Below, in pieces: positions 19,229 to 27,398 of a stretch of DNA of 64,000 bases. The DNA comes from Gemmatimonadaceae bacterium (GTDB taxonomy: Bacteria; Gemmatimonadota; Gemmatimonadetes; Gemmatimonadales; Gemmatimonadaceae), in contig DATLUQ010000046.1 of the NCBI GenBank assembly GCA_035533015.1, positions 29,798-93,797 on the forward strand, read 5' to 3'. The position numbers and the translations under genes are program-made. The notes beneath the pieces were generated by a model. It was given only the letters and a program-made list of their open reading frames with translations. It had not been told where the DNA came from and ran no database searches. Numbering within the stretch: position 1 is the stretch's first letter; each line of letters begins with the position of its first letter.

Positions 19229-19767
19229 TGAACCTGTGGCGCGACCTGCCGCCCGGGGCCAATCCGCCGGAAGCCGTGACGGCGGTGATCGAGATTCCGC
19301 AGGGCAGCCGCAACAAGTACGAACTGGACAAGTCCACGGGGCTCATCAAGCTCGACCGTGTGCTCTATTCGGCGGTGCACTATCCGGCAGAGTACGGGTT
19401 CATCCCCCGCACGCTGCACGACGACGGCGATCCAATGGACGTGCTCGTGCTGCTGAAGGAAGAGACCTTTCCGGGCTGCATCATCGACGTGCGGCCAATC
19501 GGCGTGCTGCACATGGTCGACAGGGGCGAACCGGACGACAAGATCCTCGCCGTACCGCTGCACGATCCGTACTCACAGGATTCCTTCGACATCGCCGACA
19601 TTCCGCAGCATATGCTGAGGGAAGTGGCGCAGTTCTTCGTGAGCTACAAGGAACTGGAAGGCAAGAAGGTCGAGATCGTGGGGTGGGGAAAGAGCGAAGA
19701 GGCGATGCGGCTGATCGTACGGTCAATCGCGCAGTACGACGATGCGTACCTGACCGTCGGGCCGTGA
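19225..19767 (+). CDS. ppa: Inorganic pyrophosphatase (soluble family I)
   Basis: Ppa hydrolyses pyrophosphate to two phosphates in the cytoplasm and pulls biosynthetic reactions forward. The 180-residue protein has the family signature [10 protein letters not shown] with its metal-binding aspartates, the substrate loop [14 protein letters not shown] and the tyrosines of [16 protein letters not shown]. Two ATG codons are adjacent; the first (19225) overlaps the hemB stop. The coupling to hemB is notable because no pyrophosphate is produced by that step, so it is likely a housekeeping gene placed in the operon. Confidence 0.96.
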   Translation: MMNLWRDLPPGANPPEAVTAVIEIPQGSRNKYELDKSTGLIKLDRVLYSAVHYPAEYGFIPRTLHDDGDPMDVLVLLKEETFPGCIIDVRPIGVLHMVDRGEPDDKILAVPLHDPYSQDSFDIADIPQHMLREVAQFFVSYKELEGKKVEIVGWGKSEEAMRLIVRSIAQYDDAYLTVGP

Positions 19768-19782
19768 CGCGCTGACCAGATC

Positions 19783-19993
19783 GTGAAGGCCTGCGTGCGC
19801 CCGGGCCGCGGTGACCGGCGGCTCGGTTACAACCTCGTCGTGGGCGGGGCGGGCCTGGCCGCCCTCGGCGTCGTCGCCACCGTGTCGCACCTGCCCGGCA
19901 CTCTTTCGCCACGGGCTCGCGTGCTCGGTGGGGCTCACGCTCTTTCCGGCCGCTCTCGACACGCTGGCCTGGATTGCGGGGCTTTTCCGTTGA
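19783..19993 (+). pseudogene. Possible frameshifted two-helix membrane protein
   Basis: From 19783 (GTG-type start) one frame reads a basic leader and a hydrophobic stretch (NLVVGGAGLAALGVVATVSHL); near 19895 that frame degenerates, while the +1 frame continues with a second hydrophobic stretch (SVGLTLFPAALDTLAWIAGL) and stops at 19993. Together they would make a coherent 70-residue protein with two membrane helices. Either a one-base indel has broken the gene or the match is chance. No family is recognised. Confidence 0.3.
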
Positions 19994-20000
19994 TTGAAGT

Positions 20001-20072
20001 AGGAGGGTAGGAGGGACAATGGCGAACACCGTGGTCGTCCACTCTCCTCCCCGCCCACTCTCCTACCCTCCT
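20001..20072. terminator. Purine-rich inverted repeat between convergent genes
   Basis: AGGAGGGTAGGAGGG (20001-20015) is the near-perfect reverse complement of CTCTCCTACCCTCCT (20058-20072), 14 of 15 bases. It lies between ppa and the DUF1707 gene, which converge on it. A role in bidirectional termination is inferred from position. The rest of the 19994-20080 gap holds nothing recognisable. Confidence 0.5.
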
Positions 20073-20080
20073 GATCAAGT

Positions 20081-20680
20081 TCACGCATCCCGCTCGCGCG
20101 TGCGCACCGACACGTCTGACATCAGCGCCCATCCGGTGATACGCAGCACCGGTGCGCCGGCTGGCGGCACCCCGCCCTCGGAGCGGCTCCGATGGCTCAC
20201 CGACGCCAGGATCGGCGTCGTCTCGGTGACCACATGCACGTGGGGTGGCACGGTGATCCGCACCGCCGCGAAGGTCGCCTTGACGCAGATCTCCGTGACG
20301 CCGGCCGACAGTTGCGCCTCGTGCAGGTCGAGATGGGTGTCCGACATCACCGCCACGAGGTCCAGCTCCTGGGGCGGAATCCACACGCCGCGGCGCACCC
20401 GGCTGCTGAGCAGCGAGAGCATGCGCGTGCGGACCCGCTGCGACGGCGCCGGCGCGGGCCGCAGCGCCGGTGGGCCGCGGGTTGCATCGAGATCCGGCAG
20501 GTCCGAGGCCAACGCGCGAATCTCGGCCACCGAGTCCGCGCGGTACACCAACTCGAGGCGTGTTTCGAGTTCCTCGATCGACAGATTGTCGCTGGCGAAC
20601 TGCCGCGACAGCAGCGTCACCACGCGCTCCCGCTCGCGCTCCAGTGCCTGCACCGAGCCGGGCTGACCAGGGCTCGTCAT
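20081..20680 (-). CDS. DUF1707-domain protein with LiaF-like C-terminal domain
   Basis: Residues 10-65 (ERERVVTLLSRQFASDNLSI, EELETRLELVYRADSVAEIR, ALASDLPDL) are a DUF1707 domain, a short helical SHOCT-like module. After a proline-rich linker, residues 105-195 form beta strands of the cell-wall-active-antibiotic-response type (VAVMSDTHLDLHEAQLSAGV, VRITVPPHVHVVTETTPILA). No membrane segment is seen, so it is probably a cytoplasmic regulator-like protein. It lies 10 bases downstream of the aquaporin stop on the same strand. Confidence 0.8.
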   Translation of the reverse strand: MTSPGQPGSVQALERERERVVTLLSRQFASDNLSIEELETRLELVYRADSVAEIRALASDLPDLDATRGPPALRPAPAPSQRVRTRMLSLLSSRVRRGVWIPPQELDLVAVMSDTHLDLHEAQLSAGVTEICVKATFAAVRITVPPHVHVVTETTPILASVSHRSRSEGGVPPAGAPVLRITGWALMSDVSVRTRERDA

Positions 20681-20690
20681 CGTCGCGCGG

Positions 20691-21377
20691 TCAGGCCGCC
20701 GCCGCAGGGTCGTCGCGCAGGAACACCCAGTCGTAGATCAGCCCGGCCGCCACGCCGCCCAGGATGGGACCGATCCAGTAGATGAGATGTCCTTCGAACA
20801 CGCCGCTCACCAGCGCCGGCCCGAATGCCCGTGCCGGATTCATCGACGCCCCCGTGAGCGGGCCGATGGCGAGCACGTCGGCGCACACCGTGAGGCCGAC
20901 GGCGAAGCCTCCCACCTTCGGGGCCTTGGGATCGACGACGGTGCCGAACACGACGAACACGAGGAAGAAGGTCGCGATCGCTTCGAATCCAATGGCGTGC
21001 AGCGTACTCACGTTCCCCGCCACCCACTCACCGCCCAGCCGGGCAGCCTGGGCCACGGTGGCGGGGAACAGCGCCTTGAGGGCGAGGGCGGCCACGACCG
21101 CACCCGCGCACTGCGACACGATGTAGACGGCCGTGGCGGGAAGGCTCAGCCGCCGGGTGACGGCGAAGCCGATCGTGACCGCCGGATTGAGGTGCCCCGA
21201 TACGCGCATCGTCGCCGACACGAGCAGGGCCATGGTGAGTCCGTAGGCGATCGCCACGTCGATGAGCGGCACGGCGGCATTCGCCACGTAGCCGTTCATG
21301 ATGGTCGCACCGCCGATGAACACGAGCGCGAACGTCCCGATGAACTCGGCCACGATGGGCCGCTTGAGATCCTGCAT
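20691..21377 (-). CDS. Aquaporin / MIP family channel
   Basis: A 228-residue six-helix channel with both half-helix NPA motifs: SGHLNPAVT and GASMNPARAFGPAL. The spacing and the absence of the aspartate typical of glycerol facilitators after the second motif (NPARA rather than NPARD) favour a water channel. The start at 21377 is chosen because GGAG lies nine bases upstream; an in-frame ATG 48 bases earlier adds a hydrophilic leader. It sits 94 bases after the FabF-like gene on the same strand. Confidence 0.93.
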   Translation of the reverse strand: MQDLKRPIVAEFIGTFALVFIGGATIMNGYVANAAVPLIDVAIAYGLTMALLVSATMRVSGHLNPAVTIGFAVTRRLSLPATAVYIVSQCAGAVVAALALKALFPATVAQAARLGGEWVAGNVSTLHAIGFEAIATFFLVFVVFGTVVDPKAPKVGGFAVGLTVCADVLAIGPLTGASMNPARAFGPALVSGVFEGHLIYWIGPILGGVAAGLIYDWVFLRDDPAAAA

Positions 21378-21471
21378 GCTGCGAAGCTCCGGCAAGGAGA
21401 AAGAGACACCGTCCGTCGCTGACAACGCTACGCGCCGCGGCGCGTAGCGTCCAGCGTCCAGCCCCGCGCCG

Positions 21472-22716
21472 TCAATCGGCCCGTCGCAGGACGATCGCAG
21501 CGTTGATCCCGCCGAATCCGAACGAATTGCTCAGCGCACAGTCGGCGCGCGCCGTGCGCCCCTCGTTGGGGATGTAGTCGAGGTCGCATCCTTCGTCGGG
21601 CGACTCGAGATTGAGGGTGGGTGGCAGCCATCCGCGCTGTACGGCGAGCGCGGCAATCGCGATCTCGATCGCCCCCGAGGCGCCGAGGGCGTGGCCATAG
21701 TACGCCTTGGTGCTGCTCACCTGCAGGCGGGCGGCGTGGTCGCCGAACACCTGTTTGATGGCCGATGTCTCGACGGGATCATTGAGGGGCGTGGAACTGC
21801 CGTGCGCATTCACGTAGGCCACCTCATGCGGCGCCACGTGCCCTTGGGCGAGCGCCAGGCGCATGGACCGTGCGGCCTGTGATCCATCGGGGCGCGGCGC
21901 CGTCATGTGGTGGGCGTCGTTGGAAAAGCCGAATCCCAGCACCTCGGCGTACACGGGCGCGCCGCGGGCGATGGCGCGCGATCGCTCCTCGAGCACCAGG
22001 ACGCACGCGCCCTCACCCATCACGAACCCATCGCGCCCCCGGTCGAACGGACGCGACGCGCGTGCCGGATCGTCGTTCCGGGTGGACATCGCGCGGATAA
22101 TGGCGAACGCGCCAAAGCACAACGGCGCCAGCGGGGCCTCGGAGGCGCCGGCAAACATCACGTCCGCTTCGTCGTCGCGAATGGCGCGGAACGCCTGGCC
22201 GATGGCGATCGTGCCCGATGCACAGCTCATGGCGTTGGTGCTGTTGGGGCCCTGGACCCCGAGATCGATCGCGATATTGCAGCTCGATGCGCCGCCGAAC
22301 ACCGTGAGGGCGAGCGACGGATCCACGGCCCTGATCCCCTCCTGCATGGCCACGCGCACCTGCTGCTCGGCGAAGGCCACGCCTCCCAGCGCCGAGCCCA
22401 TCATGGCGCCGATCCGCTCCCGGTTCTCTGCAGGGAGGTCGAGCCGCGCGTCGCCAGCGGCCAGCCGCGCCGCGGCCACGGAGAAGTGGCCGAACCGATC
22501 GAGCCGCCGCGCCCGGCGGTGCTCGATGAAGTCGTCGGCGTGGAAGTCGTCGATCTCGGCCGCGTTCTGGCTGTGGAACATCCCGGGGTCGAACCGCGTG
22601 ATCGTGCGCACGGCGCTCTGCTGGCGCAGCAGCCCGGCCCAGAGCCCCTCGTGCGTGATGCCGATGGGCGTGATGGGTCCGATACCCGTGATGACGACCC
22701 GCCTGGCTTCGGTCAT
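21472..22716 (-). CDS. Beta-ketoacyl-ACP synthase II-like (FabF paralogue)
   Basis: A 414-residue condensing enzyme that would extend an acyl chain with malonyl-ACP. The catalytic set is complete: cysteine in NAMSCASGTIAIGQ, histidines in VNAHGSSTPLND and YYGHALGASGA, and the C-terminal NSFGFGGINAAIVL. It is unlike a housekeeping fabF in its setting: no acpP, fabD or fabG is near, and it ends a chain of tightly packed genes (methyltransferase, flavin reductase, geranylgeranyl-reductase-like protein). A role in a specialised lipid or polyketide is inferred. Confidence 0.9.
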   Translation of the reverse strand: MTEARRVVITGIGPITPIGITHEGLWAGLLRQQSAVRTITRFDPGMFHSQNAAEIDDFHADDFIEHRRARRLDRFGHFSVAAARLAAGDARLDLPAENRERIGAMMGSALGGVAFAEQQVRVAMQEGIRAVDPSLALTVFGGASSCNIAIDLGVQGPNSTNAMSCASGTIAIGQAFRAIRDDEADVMFAGASEAPLAPLCFGAFAIIRAMSTRNDDPARASRPFDRGRDGFVMGEGACVLVLEERSRAIARGAPVYAEVLGFGFSNDAHHMTAPRPDGSQAARSMRLALAQGHVAPHEVAYVNAHGSSTPLNDPVETSAIKQVFGDHAARLQVSSTKAYYGHALGASGAIEIAIAALAVQRGWLPPTLNLESPDEGCDLDYIPNEGRTARADCALSNSFGFGGINAAIVLRRAD

Positions 22717-22736
22717 GCCGCGCTCCCGTTGGACAT

Positions 22737-23264
22737 TCAGGCCGATCGCTCGGCCACGCGGGCCAGGCCGGCCAACGTGCGCGACGCGATGCCGTGCACG
22801 AACACAGGCCCGATCACCCGGCAGGCCGCGAACTCACCAATCACCGGCCAGGCCGGGCCGTTCCACAAATGCACGATCGTCACCGTGGTGCCGCCGTCCC
22901 TCACGCGAAAAGCCCACAGTACTTCCATCCCCCGCGTGACCCCCCGGATGTGGCGGAAACGGATCCATGGCGGCGCGCTCGTACCGGGCGACACCTGCAT
23001 TTCCGACGTCCAGCGGGTGGGCCAATCGAACACCCCGAACGGTCGCACGGCTTCCATGATCACCACACCGCCACCGTCGGCGGCGCGCTCCACGAAGGAC
23101 ACCCGGCGATAGTGCGCGAGCAGTTCGGGCCAGCGCGCGACGTCGCGTGCCAACGCGAAGATCACGCCCAGCGGGGCCGTCACGTGCCGTTGATCCACCG
23201 TCATCATCCGCGCGGCGGGCGGCATGGGCCCGAGATCGAACGGATCGCGCACGCGATCGATCAT
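22737..23264 (-). CDS. SRPBCC / polyketide-cyclase-like protein
   Basis: A 175-residue START-like protein: MMTVDQRHVTAPLGVIFALA, RDVARWPELLAHYRRVSFVE and the FDWPTRWTSEMQVS strand fit the helix-grip fold that binds hydrophobic ligands. It begins at 23264, overlapping the methyltransferase stop (ATGA), and is followed by the FabF-like gene after 20 bases. In such a setting it could act as a cyclase/aromatase or as a ligand carrier. The C-terminal third (RVIGPVFVHGIASRTLAGLA) is helical as in the fold. Confidence 0.8.
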   Translation of the reverse strand: MIDRVRDPFDLGPMPPAARMMTVDQRHVTAPLGVIFALARDVARWPELLAHYRRVSFVERAADGGGVVIMEAVRPFGVFDWPTRWTSEMQVSPGTSAPPWIRFRHIRGVTRGMEVLWAFRVRDGGTTVTIVHLWNGPAWPVIGEFAACRVIGPVFVHGIASRTLAGLARVAERSA

Positions 23265-23965
23265 GGGGCGGATCCTGGCACGCTCCAGCGCGCGGTGAGC
23301 CGGTATCCGGGGTGCCGCCGGACGGCGGGCGCCCGTCCCGTTGCGTCGCACACCAGCGCGGCCAACTCGGCCGCGGTGAATCCGCGCAGCACCGACGCAA
23401 CGCCATCGTGCCGCGTGATGGGGTGGAACCCCAGCGGAAAACTCGCCAGCCAGAATCCACCTGCGGCCACCCAACTGCGCCTCAGGTCACTCACGATCAC
23501 CGCGCGGCGGGCCACGCGATGCAATTCGCGGATCAGCCGCACGCCGTCGTGGTGCTCGAAGTGGTGGAGCAGTTGCGAACAGGTCACGATGTCAACACTG
23601 TGCGTGGCGAACGAAAGGGCAAGCGCATCGCCGCACGCGCAGTGGATCAGCGAGGGCCGTGCGGCGCCGATGAGCGACTCGGAAGCGTCGCAGCCGAACG
23701 TGGTGAGCCGCACGCCGCGCCGTTCGGCCAGGCGTCGGGCCCGCCGCGGCAGGTCGCCCAGCCCGGTACCAACGTCGAGCAGGGTGGCGTCCGCGCCGCC
23801 GGCCGGGAGCACCCGCGCCAGCTCACGCAGCAGTGCGCGCGCACCCCCGAACAGCGTGTTGGAGCGCACCACGTCGCGCAGCGAGCGTTCGCGCACCGCC
23901 GCCGGGACGGCGGGGTCGTCGAGATATTCAAATCCCCGGCGTCGCGCCGGAGCGGGGAACGGCAT
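23261..23965 (-). CDS. SAM-dependent methyltransferase
   Basis: A class I methyltransferase of 234 residues. Motif I is TLLDVGTGLGDLPRR, followed by FGCDASESLI (motif II acidic residue), HCACGDALALSF and the post-motif VDIVTCSQLLHHFEHHDG. The N terminus (EYLDDPAVPAAVRERSLRDV, then a SNTLFGG segment) resembles methyltransferases commonly encoded next to type III polyketide synthases and flavoprotein reductases, which fits the neighbours. It starts at 23965 with its ATG overlapping the flavin reductase stop. Confidence 0.88.
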   Translation of the reverse strand: MPFPAPARRRGFEYLDDPAVPAAVRERSLRDVVRSNTLFGGARALLRELARVLPAGGADATLLDVGTGLGDLPRRARRLAERRGVRLTTFGCDASESLIGAARPSLIHCACGDALALSFATHSVDIVTCSQLLHHFEHHDGVRLIRELHRVARRAVIVSDLRRSWVAAGGFWLASFPLGFHPITRHDGVASVLRGFTAAELAALVCDATGRAPAVRRHPGYRLTARWSVPGSAP

Positions 23966-24441
23966 CAGCGCTCCAACTGCGCATAGCCGCCGCGATAGTA
24001 GAGCAGGGGGCGGTCGGGCCGGACGCCGGCGCGATCCACCTCGCACACGATCACGGTGTGGTCGCCGGCCGGATGGCGCTCGCGGACTCGGCATTCCAGG
24101 TGCGCCAGCGCGTCCTCGAACAGCACCACCCCGGTCTCGCCGCGCGCGTACCCCAGTCCGTCGAACCGGTCGGACTCCAGCTCGGCAAACCGCCGGGATA
24201 GCGCCTCCTGCGCTGAGGCAAGAATGCTAATGCCAACGTGCTCCAGGGTCATCAGCAGGCCGTGCATCTTGGCCGCGCGATCCACGCAGGCGAGCACGAG
24301 CGGCGGATCGAGGCTCACCGAACAGAAGGCGCTCACGGTCATGCCGTGGTCGCGGCCGCCGGCATCGCGCGTCGTGAGAATGGTGACGCCCGACGCGAAC
24401 CGGCCGAGGACGGCGCGGAACATATCCTGATCGATGGTCAT
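23965..24441 (-). CDS. Flavin reductase-like protein (FMN-binding split barrel)
   Basis: A 158-residue flavin reductase / HpaC-type protein: FRAVLGRFASGVTILTTRD, HGMTVSAFCSVSLDPPLVLA and the HLECRVRERHPAGDHTVIVC strand are typical. Such proteins supply reduced flavin to a partner oxygenase or reductase. Its start overlaps the stop of the geranylgeranyl-reductase-like gene and its stop overlaps the methyltransferase start, so the three are translationally coupled. The most economical reading is that it serves the flavoprotein next door. Confidence 0.9.
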   Translation of the reverse strand: MTIDQDMFRAVLGRFASGVTILTTRDAGGRDHGMTVSAFCSVSLDPPLVLACVDRAAKMHGLLMTLEHVGISILASAQEALSRRFAELESDRFDGLGYARGETGVVLFEDALAHLECRVRERHPAGDHTVIVCEVDRAGVRPDRPLLYYRGGYAQLER

Positions 24442-25697
24442 GCGGGGCCGGCCGCGCGCGCGGCGGGAAGAGGGCGGGCGAATAGGGTGAGTAGAAACGA
24501 GGGGCGCATGACCCGGCGCGGCGGCACGAAATCGCCGGCCACGCCCACCAGCAGGTCGGCCATGTCGGGGTGGGCCTCGCAGCAGCGGGCCGCCCGGTTG
24601 ATCAGCGGCGCCTTGGCGATCACGACGGCGATCACCCGCTCCACCACCCACTTGCCGCCGAACTCCCGCCGCCGGGCCCGGTGGTAGGCGGCCAGCGCCG
24701 CGTCGGCCGCGCCAGTGGTCGTGGCGTCGAGCGCGGCCCGCGCGTGGAGGGCCGCCAGCTCCCCGCCACGCAGCGCCGTGTAGATCCCCTCGCCGGTGAA
24801 CGGGTCGAAGAAATCGGCCGCGTCGCCCACCAGCAGCGCTCCCGGTGCCCACGACCGCCGGGCGTGCGACGCGAACGGACCGACGGCGCGCACCGCCTCC
24901 ACGCGCCGTGCCCCGGCGAACCGCGGCGCGAGTTGTGGCTGCCGCGCCAACCACCCCTCGAAGAACGCCGCCGGATCGGCCGCGATCGCGCGGCCCGCCG
25001 CCTGCGGGAATACAGCTGACACGTTCACCAGCCCGCCGCCTACGTCGGCCAACCCAACGTAGCCGTCGCGCGCCACGTGCATCTCGCCGAACTCGGTGAT
25101 GCCTTCCACGTCTCGGAAGTGCGCCACGAGCGCAAGACGCCGCGGCCACGGCCATCGCCGAGCCAGCCCGAGCCGTTGCGCGACCACCGAATTGAGCCCG
25201 TCGGCACCGACCACCAGCCGGGCGTACAGTGTGCGACGCTGACCACCCGCGCCGAGCACCACCACGCCGGCTACCCGGCCTCTCCGGTCGCGGGCCAGAT
25301 CGACCACCCGCACCCCCTCATGAACCTCGGCGCCCGCCCGCCGCGCCGCGTCGAGCAGGATCGGGTCCAGCACCTCGCGGGGCAGGGACAGTCCGCGGTC
25401 ACGAAACGCGCGGAAGCCGTGCCGGGCCAGGAATCGGCCGCGAATGCACGCCCCGTTGGGCGCCCGCACGATCATCCCGGCCAACTGCGCGGCGCCGCCG
25501 CCTTCCACCGCGTCGAGTACCCCCATCTCGGACAGCACGCGCGACGCCTGCGGACTGAGATATTCGGCGCACGGCTTGGGACGGGGGAACCGCGCGCGGT
25601 CGAGCACTGCCACCCGCGCCCCGCTGCGCGCCAGTCCATATGCCGTACTGGCGCCGGCGGGGCCTCCGCCAACGACGATGACATCGATGCCGCTCAC
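24438..25697 (-). CDS. FAD-dependent oxidoreductase, geranylgeranyl-reductase family
   Basis: A 419-residue flavoprotein. The GTG at 25697 overlaps the DUF92 stop and gives VSGIDVIVVGGGPAGAS, the dinucleotide-binding Rossmann motif; PKPCAEYLSP is the cysteine-containing motif of the geranylgeranyl reductase family, and LLVGDAADFFDPFTGEGIYT is the second FAD motif. Family members saturate isoprenoid chains or oxidise polyketide-derived rings. It is the central enzyme of the tightly packed operon at 21.5-26.5 kb. Confidence 0.9.
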   Translation of the reverse strand: MSGIDVIVVGGGPAGASTAYGLARSGARVAVLDRARFPRPKPCAEYLSPQASRVLSEMGVLDAVEGGGAAQLAGMIVRAPNGACIRGRFLARHGFRAFRDRGLSLPREVLDPILLDAARRAGAEVHEGVRVVDLARDRRGRVAGVVVLGAGGQRRTLYARLVVGADGLNSVVAQRLGLARRWPWPRRLALVAHFRDVEGITEFGEMHVARDGYVGLADVGGGLVNVSAVFPQAAGRAIAADPAAFFEGWLARQPQLAPRFAGARRVEAVRAVGPFASHARRSWAPGALLVGDAADFFDPFTGEGIYTALRGGELAALHARAALDATTTGAADAALAAYHRARRREFGGKWVVERVIAVVIAKAPLINRAARCCEAHPDMADLLVGVAGDFVPPRRVMRPSFLLTLFARPLPAARAAGPA

Positions 25698-26488
25698 AGG
25701 CGTCCCACGACCAGGACGGCCACGGCGCCGCCGGCCAGCGCGCAGATCACGTTCACCCCGTCGTTGTCCAGCCAGGGGAGTCCGCCCACCACCCGTGTCG
25801 GGGCGCCACAGACGTGGACGCGGCGCTCCGTCTCCTTGCCGCACCGGTCGCACCACCGTCGCTGCTGGACGAGCGCGCCCAGCAGCGAGTCGGCCAGCGA
25901 GCCGACAATCCCACCGGCGAGCGCGGCACCGGCCGCCTGCCAAGGCCAGCGCAGGAGCACGGCTGTCATCTCGACAAAGGCGGCTCCGAGGACGCCGCCG
26001 AACAGCCCGAGCAGGGTGACCCCTCCCGACGCTCCGGGGGATACGGGCTGCAGCGTCACGATCGACCGCGGTGGCCGTGGGGCGAGCATTCCGATTTCGG
26101 TGGACCAAGTGTCGGAGGTGGCAGCGGCCAGCGCGCCCCCGCCAAACGCCTGCCAGGTGAGGGATGGCACGGCTGCGAATCCTACCGCGGCGAGCGCGAA
26201 CAACGCGCCGTTGGCCAGCACTTGTACCGCGTCGCGTTGGTCGCCCTTGCCGAGCATCCCGGCCGATGCCGCCACCTTTGTCTGCCGCCCGACGCGCGAG
26301 AGCAGTGACGAGGTAAGGAAGAAAGCGATGAGCATCGCGCCCCAGTCCCATCCGGCCGCCACCGCGGCGGTGCCCACGAGGGTCGCCGCCACGCCTCCAG
26401 ACGTCGACAGCAGGCGCGCGCGCCGAGCCAGCGTCGCGATCGCCACCGCGACGACGAGCCCGCTCACGAGTCGAGGAATTCCTGGCAT
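25694..26488 (-). CDS. DUF92 membrane protein (VTE5/VTE6-like)
   Basis: A polytopic membrane protein of 264 residues when started at 26488 (MPGIPRLVSGLVVAVAIA). The DUF92 core is clear: TSGGVAATLVGTAAVAAGWD, AATSDTWSTEIGML, LADSLLGALVQQ, and the cysteine motif RRWCDRCG ... HVCGAPT. Plant VTE6, a phytyl-phosphate kinase, belongs to this family, so prenyl-phosphate metabolism is a reasonable guess, in line with the geranylgeranyl-reductase-like neighbour. It is the first gene of the operon and diverges from the V4R-like gene. Confidence 0.85.
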   Translation of the reverse strand: MPGIPRLVSGLVVAVAIATLARRARLLSTSGGVAATLVGTAAVAAGWDWGAMLIAFFLTSSLLSRVGRQTKVAASAGMLGKGDQRDAVQVLANGALFALAAVGFAAVPSLTWQAFGGGALAAATSDTWSTEIGMLAPRPPRSIVTLQPVSPGASGGVTLLGLFGGVLGAAFVEMTAVLLRWPWQAAGAALAGGIVGSLADSLLGALVQQRRWCDRCGKETERRVHVCGAPTRVVGGLPWLDNDGVNVICALAGGAVAVLVVGRL

Positions 26489-26625
26489 GTTGGCGCAAGA
26501 GGATGGTGACGGCACGCACACGTGGCGAGTCGCAATCTGGATGTCCCACTGGGGCGCGGGCAAGCGCATAGATTGAAGGACGGCGCGCGGGTCGAACGCG
26601 CGCCGTCCCACGCGTCGTTCGTCGC

Positions 26626-26654
26626 TTGTTGCGCGTCCACCCGGCCGCTAGCTT
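26626..26654 (+). promoter_or_regulatory. Promoter for the V4R-like gene
   Basis: TTGTTG (26626-26631) and TAGCTT (26649-26654) with 17 bases between, 24 bases before the ATG at 26679, in the divergent gap with the DUF92 operon. Confidence 0.45.
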
Positions 26655-26678
26655 CGCACGCGGTCCTCAACCCACTGC

Positions 26679-27308
26679 ATGCTCGCCACTGTTGACGCCC
26701 TGCTCCCCCTGAGTCTGCTCGAGGCGGTCCGCGACGTGGACACGCCGGGCGATCTCGACGCCGAATACGTCGCCGAACTGCGCAACAAGCGGCTGGGGCT
26801 CAGCGACACCGTCTATTCCCAGATCAAGCGCTACACCGAAGCGGTACGCCGCCGCCAGCGCACGCCGCACGACGACGCGATGGCGCTGGCCAAGCTCATC
26901 GGACGCCGTCCCGACGCCGAAGCCGTGTTCCGCGCGGCCGGCCGCTATCTGGCGCGCGAGTCGTACATGACCCTTTCGCCGGTCACGCGGCGGTTGTTGC
27001 GATTACTCCCGTCGTTCATCGCCCGCCCCTGGGCGCTGCGCCGTGCGCGACGGCTCTCGGCGCGCTGCTTCAACGGCACCGCGCGCCGCGTCGGGGGCTA
27101 CGTGCTGCTCGAAGTGCCCCGGTCGGTAACGCTCGGCTCGGCCCCGGGCAGCGTCGGCTGCGCCTACTACGAATCGGCCCTGCGGGAACTGTTGCGACTT
27201 CTCATCGGTAGCGTCGGCTCTGTCGATCATGTACGATGCGAAGGGCGTGGGGAAGGCACGTGCGAATGGCGTGCCGACTGGCGCTCCGTGGACAGGTCGG
27301 CTGCGTGA
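26679..27308 (+). CDS. V4R-like domain protein (209 aa)
   Basis: The N-terminal half is helical (SLLEAVRDVDTPGDLDAEYV; DTVYSQIKRYTEAVRRRQRT). The C-terminal half resembles a V4R (4-vinyl-reductase) ligand-binding domain: GGYVLLEVPRSVTLG, CAYYESALRELLRLL and the closing CEGRGEGTCEWRADW, where the two cysteines occupy the usual positions. V4R domains bind small hydrophobic ligands or tetrapyrroles and often sit in sensory proteins. No output domain is visible. The assignment rests on the C-terminal pattern only. Confidence 0.5.
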   Translation: MLATVDALLPLSLLEAVRDVDTPGDLDAEYVAELRNKRLGLSDTVYSQIKRYTEAVRRRQRTPHDDAMALAKLIGRRPDAEAVFRAAGRYLARESYMTLSPVTRRLLRLLPSFIARPWALRRARRLSARCFNGTARRVGGYVLLEVPRSVTLGSAPGSVGCAYYESALRELLRLLIGSVGSVDHVRCEGRGEGTCEWRADWRSVDRSAA

Positions 27309-27398
27309 AGGGCCGTCGGACGTTCTGACTGGCAGACGGTCGGACGGTCAACGCACAAGTCAACGTTCGTTCCAACCACCATCTTCGCACGCGACTCC

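Noticed and set aside
27330..27350. Short GACGGTCGGACGGTC-type repeats (also near 61400)
   Set aside because: Low-complexity GC-rich sequence that is expected by chance here and shows no consistent placement.
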